Assembly: GCA_022843085.1 (NCBI GenBank) | Contig: JALHOI010000005.1 | Location: 1-26,580, forward strand | Direction: 5' to 3' | Source: Pseudobdellovibrionaceae bacterium | GTDB taxonomy: Bacteria; Bdellovibrionota; Bdellovibrionia; Bdellovibrionales; JAMPXM01 | Length of the DNA: 26,580 nucleotides | In this document: piece by piece, positions 22,507 through 26,580 of the stretch | Layout: every line of letters begins with the position of its first letter | Position numbering within the stretch: position 1 is the stretch's first letter | Translations under genes and position numbers: made by a program | Notes under the pieces: model-generated | What the model was told of the DNA's origin: nothing | The model's database searches: none | What the model saw: only the letters and a program-made list of their open reading frames with translations

Positions 22507-23139
22507 ATGCGACGGCTTCTTCTGTTTTTGGCCATCAGCTTGGCGCGCACGGCTTATGCCGGTCCCCTCTGTAGCGACTTTTTCGTCGCGCGACCCGCGA
22601 TCAGTGCGAGTTCTTTACAATTCGAACGTCTGACGGACCAACATCGAAACGAGCTGCACCGCCTATTTCAAGAACCGGCAGTTTCACGATTTTTTTTGGG
22701 AGGTCTTGCGGCCGAAGTCGCAGTTTCGCGGCAACTTGCCAGATCTTTGCGATCATCAGATTCAGACCGATATTCGTACGACAGGCTTTGGGTTCTAAAG
22801 CTATCAGATGAAATCGTGGGACTAGCAATGATGACCGCGGTTGCCCCAAGCTTGTTTCCGGCCGAACTCACCCAAAAGTACGGCCAGAACGCGGGCGATC
22901 TAAACGTCGCAGTCGGTTATGCAATCCGGCAGGCGTTTGAGGGACAAGGCCTGGCAACGAAGGCGTTGGCCGACCTCATCACACAAGCACGAGATCTGGG
23001 TGCGGCTCGCATTTTTGCTTCCGTGAATGTCGAGAACGAGAGTTCCCAGACCGTGCTTCGAAAAAACGGATTTAAAGTAGGCTTCAAAGATGGGCACCGG
23101 CTGAAGTTCGTTTTAAGGATCGGCGCCGACGAAAATTGA
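22507..23139 (+). CDS. GNAT-type acetyltransferase with apparent signal peptide
   Basis: A 210-residue protein. The N-terminus RRLLLFLAISLARTAYAG has the charge, hydrophobic core and AYA-G cleavage pattern of a Sec signal peptide. The rest is a RimJ/RimL-type GNAT domain: LQFERLTDQHRNELHRLFQEPAVSRFF, VAVGYAIRQAFEGQGLATKALADLITQARD (motif A, EGQGLA) and SVNVENESSQTVLRKNGFKVG (N.S...L.K.GF). ATG 22507 is chosen because it directly precedes this signal-like stretch; the frame is open to 22342, which would bury it internally. Acetyl-CoA is not available in the periplasm, so either the leader is not cleaved or the protein has another donor or role. Confidence 0.75.
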   Translation: MRRLLLFLAISLARTAYAGPLCSDFFVARPAISASSLQFERLTDQHRNELHRLFQEPAVSRFFLGGLAAEVAVSRQLARSLRSSDSDRYSYDRLWVLKLSDEIVGLAMMTAVAPSLFPAELTQKYGQNAGDLNVAVGYAIRQAFEGQGLATKALADLITQARDLGAARIFASVNVENESSQTVLRKNGFKVGFKDGHRLKFVLRIGADEN

Positions 23140-23203
23140 AAGTTGCGAGTCGAAGTTGAAAGGCCTACGGTAGCAGATCCGAACATGAGGAGTCACAAGC
23201 GAA

Positions 23204-24460
23204 ATGAAGTTCTCGTTGCCGAAAAGAGACCTCACATTCTACATCGTAGTTGCCATCGTTCTTGGTATTTTATCAGGAATTTTTTTGAACCCAATCAAGG
23301 ATGTCGACTGGGTTAAAATCTACCTGATGGATGGTTTGTTCGAACTGGGCGGCCGAATTTTCCTTTCCACGTTGAAGCTTTTGGTCGTTCCGATGGTTTT
23401 CGTGTCGCTGGTCTGTGGGGTTCTGTCTCTTAAAGAAATATCGCAGCTGAAGCGAATCGGTCTTAAGACATTCGCGTGGTACGTTGCCTCAACAGCCCTG
23501 GCCGTCACCTTTGCAGTTGTATTTGCGATTCTCTTTAACCCTGGAGAAGGTTTTAAACTCACAGCGAATACGACGTTTGAGGCTAAAGCTCCTCCAAGCG
23601 TTATCGACGTGATTTCGGCAATTGTTCCGTCGAATCCTATAAAAGCTATGGTCGACGCCGAGATGCTTCAGATCATTTTTCTAGCGATTTTGGTCGGCTT
23701 GGCTTTGTCGCTGGTAAAAACAAAAGCTGAAAAGCTCACAGCGATTTTTTTCGAAGCTAACGAAGTGATTCTCAAAATGGTTTTCATGATTCTTTGGGTT
23801 GCTCCGATCGGAGTCTTTTGTCTTTTGGCAAAGGTCTTCGCGAATGAGGGTTTTGAAACGATCGTGCCTTTGTCGAAGTACTTCTTCACGGTACTGTTTG
23901 TTCTTTTCTTTCACTTCTTCGTTGTCTACGGATCACTCATAAAGTTCTTTACACGCATTTCTCCAAGACTGTTTTTCACACGAATTCAAAAGGTGTTGGC
24001 TTTCGCTTTTTCCACTTCAAGCAGCAACGCAACTTTACCCATCACAATCGAAGAAGCCGAAAAGCAATTGGGAGTAGACAACGAAGTCGCTGCATTTACG
24101 CTTCCTTTAGGGGCAACTATCAACATGGATGGCACATCCATCATGCAGGGCGTGGCGACTGTTTTTATTGCTCAGGTTTATGGAATCGAATTGGGTCTTA
24201 TGGGCTACCTCACCGTCATCGGTATGGCGACCCTTGCTTCGATCGGAACAGCCGGCGTGCCCGGCGTGGGCCTTATCATGCTGACGATGGTCTTTACCCA
24301 AGTGGGTCTACCTGTTGAAGGCATTGGCCTGATCATCGGAGTCGACCGACTCTTGGACATGACCCGGACCTGTGTCAACGTCACCGGGGATCTTGCAGTT
24401 ACCTGTGTCGTCGCGGAATCCGAAGGTAAACTTCATTTTCCTCAGGCAAAAATTTCTTAA
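23204..24460 (+). CDS. Dicarboxylate/amino acid:cation symporter (DAACS family)
   Basis: A 418-residue inner-membrane transporter of the glutamate/aspartate/C4-dicarboxylate family. Hairpin HP1 serine-rich motif SSSNATLPIT (~268-277), NMDGT in TM7 (~307-311), GVPGVGL in HP2, and TM8 with Asp385, Arg388, Thr389, Asn392 and Asp396 in DMTRTCVNVTGD, which correspond to the ligand- and Na+-binding residues in GltPh. Retention of Arg388 favours acidic substrates such as glutamate, aspartate or dicarboxylates over neutral amino acids. ATG 23204 follows GAGGAG at some distance. For a predator this suits scavenging of host amino acids (inference). Confidence 0.93.
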   Translation: MKFSLPKRDLTFYIVVAIVLGILSGIFLNPIKDVDWVKIYLMDGLFELGGRIFLSTLKLLVVPMVFVSLVCGVLSLKEISQLKRIGLKTFAWYVASTALAVTFAVVFAILFNPGEGFKLTANTTFEAKAPPSVIDVISAIVPSNPIKAMVDAEMLQIIFLAILVGLALSLVKTKAEKLTAIFFEANEVILKMVFMILWVAPIGVFCLLAKVFANEGFETIVPLSKYFFTVLFVLFFHFFVVYGSLIKFFTRISPRLFFTRIQKVLAFAFSTSSSNATLPITIEEAEKQLGVDNEVAAFTLPLGATINMDGTSIMQGVATVFIAQVYGIELGLMGYLTVIGMATLASIGTAGVPGVGLIMLTMVFTQVGLPVEGIGLIIGVDRLLDMTRTCVNVTGDLAVTCVVAESEGKLHFPQAKIS

Positions 24461-24575
24461 AAGTAGGCTGGGGACTTCCGGCCCCTCGAGGAAGGTCGGG
24501 TGTGGTCGAGTGTCAGATCTTCGCAAGGGTTCTCTCTGGCCTTGTGTGCGTTTATTCAGTTGATAGACTTCAGAG
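24461..24575. other. Gap after the symporter gene
   Basis: Contains a GGGG-ACTTCCGG-CCCC inverted repeat near 24471-24486 without a U-tract. No clear terminator or promoter. Confidence 0.35.
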
Positions 24576-25115
24576 ATGAGCACCACAAGCCAAGGTTTTG
24601 CAACGCGCTGTTGTCTAATCCTACTAGCCGTCGCGTTGAGTGAGTTCGTAGGTGCGAGTGAAACGGTGCAGGTGCTTCCGGTTTCGGGATTTAAAATCGA
24701 TTTGCCCTCAGGTGATTGGGCCGACGTTGAATTTCCGCACGGTCAGGCTGCGATCGAGCTCGTGCAACGAAATCGAACCTCGCAAGCGGTGCGCTCGGTT
24801 CAGGTCCGCTTCGAAGATCCCAAACGGACGTGTCAAAATGAGCTTCTAAATCTAAAACGTAATGGCTTGAAAGTCTCGCGCTTGGCGCCGACCTCTTCAA
24901 AATCAGCGAAAGTCGAATGTGCATTTGCGACCTCGCAACAAGGTCGATCGGTCTTGTTCGCGGTCGTCGATGGTACACGCCGAGATCCAAAGAATCGAAG
25001 GTTTGAGGCTGGTGTTATATTCTCATACGTTCCAGCAGGCGAGATCATAGAGAGAGACCGGCAAGAATTTTCTAGCTGGCTTGCTTCAGCGAAAAAGCCT
25101 GGACGGTTAAATTGA
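24576..25115 (+). CDS. Secreted protein of unknown function
   Basis: A 179-residue protein with an N-terminal signal peptide (CCLILLAVALSEFVGAS, ~12-28), then a beta-rich region opening VQVLPVSGFKIDLPSGDWADVEF and two cysteines in the mature part (TCQNELLNL and KVECAFATS). No known domain is recognised. Its TGA overlaps the TTG start of the next gene (TTGA), which is a further secreted protein; the pair is likely co-expressed. ATG 24576 lacks a strong Shine-Dalgarno. Confidence 0.75.
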   Translation: MSTTSQGFATRCCLILLAVALSEFVGASETVQVLPVSGFKIDLPSGDWADVEFPHGQAAIELVQRNRTSQAVRSVQVRFEDPKRTCQNELLNLKRNGLKVSRLAPTSSKSAKVECAFATSQQGRSVLFAVVDGTRRDPKNRRFEAGVIFSYVPAGEIIERDRQEFSSWLASAKKPGRLN

Positions 25116-26580
25116 ATTTTCATTTCGAGAGCCGCTTTTTGTCAGGCTTTTCTCTTCTAGCGATTCAGTTCTGCGCCCTGGCTTCGTTCGCGCAGACCGT
25201 GTGTCCATTTAAAGCAAACGATTCAAGTGCCGTCTCACTTGCGGCGAGCTCGCAAAGTTTGATTCAAGGCCTTCTCGACAATAAAAATAATTGTTCGCAA
25301 TCGTTTCAACAAGCGATTCGATCGGTCGAAGGTCTGCCGCAACTCATTGAGTCTGCGAGAGATCCGATCGGTGAATTGACGGCCGAGCTCGAAGCTGTCA
25401 GCGCAGAGATCGGCCGTGTCTTAACTGATCAAGCCCGGTCGACCGAAGGTTCGGCTGGTTCAATCGCGGGGCAGGCTTACATCGACGAGCTTTTTGCTCG
25501 CAGGCAAGAGCTTCAACGTCTGATTATGCGGAAGCGGGCCGAGAGCGGCTTTCATGAAAAAGAAAAGAATCGAGAAAAACTGTTAGCTTTGACGATGAAC
25601 CTTATCTCGGTCACCGGGGGCGAGTTTGTTAATCCCGAATCGACCTGCGCTAAGAACGTTGGCGGCCGTTATGGATCACAAATTCTATCGGTCGGGCTTG
25701 GTGCGCTTTCGACGACGGGAAAAGTTCTAGCGACGGGCCTCAGCGGTGGTGCGGCTCTTGGTGCAATCTTGGTCTCTCAGCTTGTCGATATGTTTTCACG
25801 GCTTCCCGATGGCAAACTTCGCGAGTTTCAACAAGACACACAAACACTTGATCTCGCGTGTCTGTACTTGAATGTTGTTCAGCAAAGCTGCTCGATGAAA
25901 GATCGCGGTTCAGGCTCGCAGGTACCACCGCTTCGTGCTGAGGCCGAAAAAATTCCGGGATTTCAGCATTTGGCGAAAGTCGCGGCTTCGACTGAATCGC
26001 AAAGTGCGATCTCTAATCTCGTCAGTGCGATCATTTCGCAAGAAGTGACAACAGCCGTCGGGGGCGCGGGCCAAAGTGATGTCGAAAAGGCAATCGGCGA
26101 TATCAGAGCTTCAATGAACGTGACAGTTGCGCCTCGAGATTCTGTCGAGTCTGCGAAAAGAAATTTTTTAGTAGCAAAGAAGTATTACGTCGACTCACCC
26201 GCTCTTTTTGCGACGCTTAAGCAGCACGAGCGCGCTTCGCTGAAGGACATCGCCGAAATGACGATCCGGGCGGTTCGCAGCGATCTCGAGGCGCAAGGTA
26301 TTCAAACGGGCGATATGATGTCAGGACAGTCGATTTCGCCGATTGACTTGATCAAACAACATCATCCGAAAATTGCGGCGGCGTTCGAGCAAAAACTTAA
26401 AGAAATCAGCGAAGATTCTGGCGGCGATCTAAACTTCAAAAATTTAGAGGCGCTTCACCGTGGCATTAATCACACTGATACGCTGCTTCGAATCGATCGA
26501 ATGTTAAAAGCTGCCGAGGCAAGTGAACAATATTTGAGAGAGATGAAACTTGATCGAACTTCAGACGCCGTGGCTTTGAA
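25112..26580 (+). CDS. Large secreted protein of unknown function, partial at window end
   Basis: An open frame of at least 489 codons running off the window, uninterrupted from TTG 25112. It begins with a signal peptide (FLSGFSLLAIQFCALASFAQ), then long Ala/Glu/Gln/Arg-rich helical stretches (TAELEAVSAEIGRVL, ELFARRQELQRLIMRKRAE), a Gly/Ala-rich hydrophobic segment (VGLGALSTTGKVLATG..GGAALGAILVSQLV, about residues 192-226) that could be a TM or amphipathic helix, and paired cysteines. The TTG overlaps the stop of the upstream gene by four bases. No domain recognised. Confidence 0.75.
   Translation, partial: MNFHFESRFLSGFSLLAIQFCALASFAQTVCPFKANDSSAVSLAASSQSLIQGLLDNKNNCSQSFQQAIRSVEGLPQLIESARDPIGELTAELEAVSAEIGRVLTDQARSTEGSAGSIAGQAYIDELFARRQELQRLIMRKRAESGFHEKEKNREKLLALTMNLISVTGGEFVNPESTCAKNVGGRYGSQILSVGLGALSTTGKVLATGLSGGAALGAILVSQLVDMFSRLPDGKLREFQQDTQTLDLACLYLNVVQQSCSMKDRGSGSQVPPLRAEAEKIPGFQHLAKVAASTESQSAISNLVSAIISQEVTTAVGGAGQSDVEKAIGDIRASMNVTVAPRDSVESAKRNFLVAKKYYVDSPALFATLKQHERASLKDIAEMTIRAVRSDLEAQGIQTGDMMSGQSISPIDLIKQHHPKIAAAFEQKLKEISEDSGGDLNFKNLEALHRGINHTDTLLRIDRMLKAAEASEQYLREMKLDRTSDAVAL

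Noticed and set aside
22302..22535. A 77-residue minus-strand frame with a CPKC motif in the gap between the antiporter and the exported GNAT gene
   Set aside because: It overlaps both flanking genes at their ends, has no Shine-Dalgarno, and the CPKC pair is not followed by a second pair; a chance frame is more likely, though it is the only candidate gene in that gap.
1..26580. CRISPR arrays, insertion sequences, rRNA or tRNA genes
   Set aside because: No spacer-repeat pattern, transposase-like protein, terminal inverted repeats or tRNA cloverleaf other than the tRNA-like domain of ssrA was seen on either strand.

Overview
The window looks like chromosome from a member of the Bdellovibrionota (Bdellovibrio-like bacteria). 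The best indicators are a TIGR02147-family protein, which is largely confined to Bdellovibrio and Fibrobacter relatives, sitting next to lineage-type secreted proteins with no recognisable family; a one-piece tmRNA whose tag ends in YALAA; and frequent GTG/TTG starts. This placement is inference from gene content, because no 16S rRNA gene is present.

Layout. (1) 73-5682, minus strand: a tightly packed tolC-macA-macB-rlmK operon, that is a tripartite efflux system followed by a stand-alone 23S rRNA methyltransferase domain. Upstream of tolC lie a tandem 15-bp repeat and three head-to-tail copies of a terminator hairpin. (2) 6002-6619, minus: a small secreted protein with two four-cysteine modules that resemble galactose-binding (SUEL-type) lectin domains. 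(3) 6828-9579, plus: an FBP/FusB-type zinc-finger protein and the catalase-peroxidase katG. (4) 9659-10011: ssrA (tmRNA). (5) 10131-17031, plus: a visibly AT-richer accessory block immediately after ssrA. It contains an alpha/beta hydrolase, a GrpB-like protein, two GNAT acetyltransferases, a ThrRS paralogue lacking the TGS and editing domains, a two-part protein with a GNAT-like C-terminus, and a DUF1428/AHSA1/VOC cluster of small proteins. (6) 17311-20339: a TIGR02147 protein overlapping the first of two secreted proteins. (7) 20427-26580: a YqhA/UPF0114 membrane protein, a Na+/H+ antiporter, an acetyltransferase that appears to carry a signal peptide, a dicarboxylate/amino acid symporter, and two coupled secreted proteins, the last running off the window.

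The most notable finding is in block 5. Upstream of the short ThrRS gene is a 19-codon ORF, MESLRAIFYFKFTTTTPQG, with four consecutive threonine codons just before its stop, followed by segments that can form mutually exclusive 1:2, 2:3 and 3:4 hairpins. This is the layout of a ribosome-mediated attenuator responding to charged tRNA-Thr. It would switch on a spare ThrRS when the housekeeping enzyme fails, for example under an inhibitor. Alternatively, together with the GNAT-like partner, the pair may use Thr-tRNA for a purpose outside translation. The first reading is an inducible back-up/resistance cassette and the second an aminoacyl-tRNA-dependent modification system; the sequence alone cannot choose between them.
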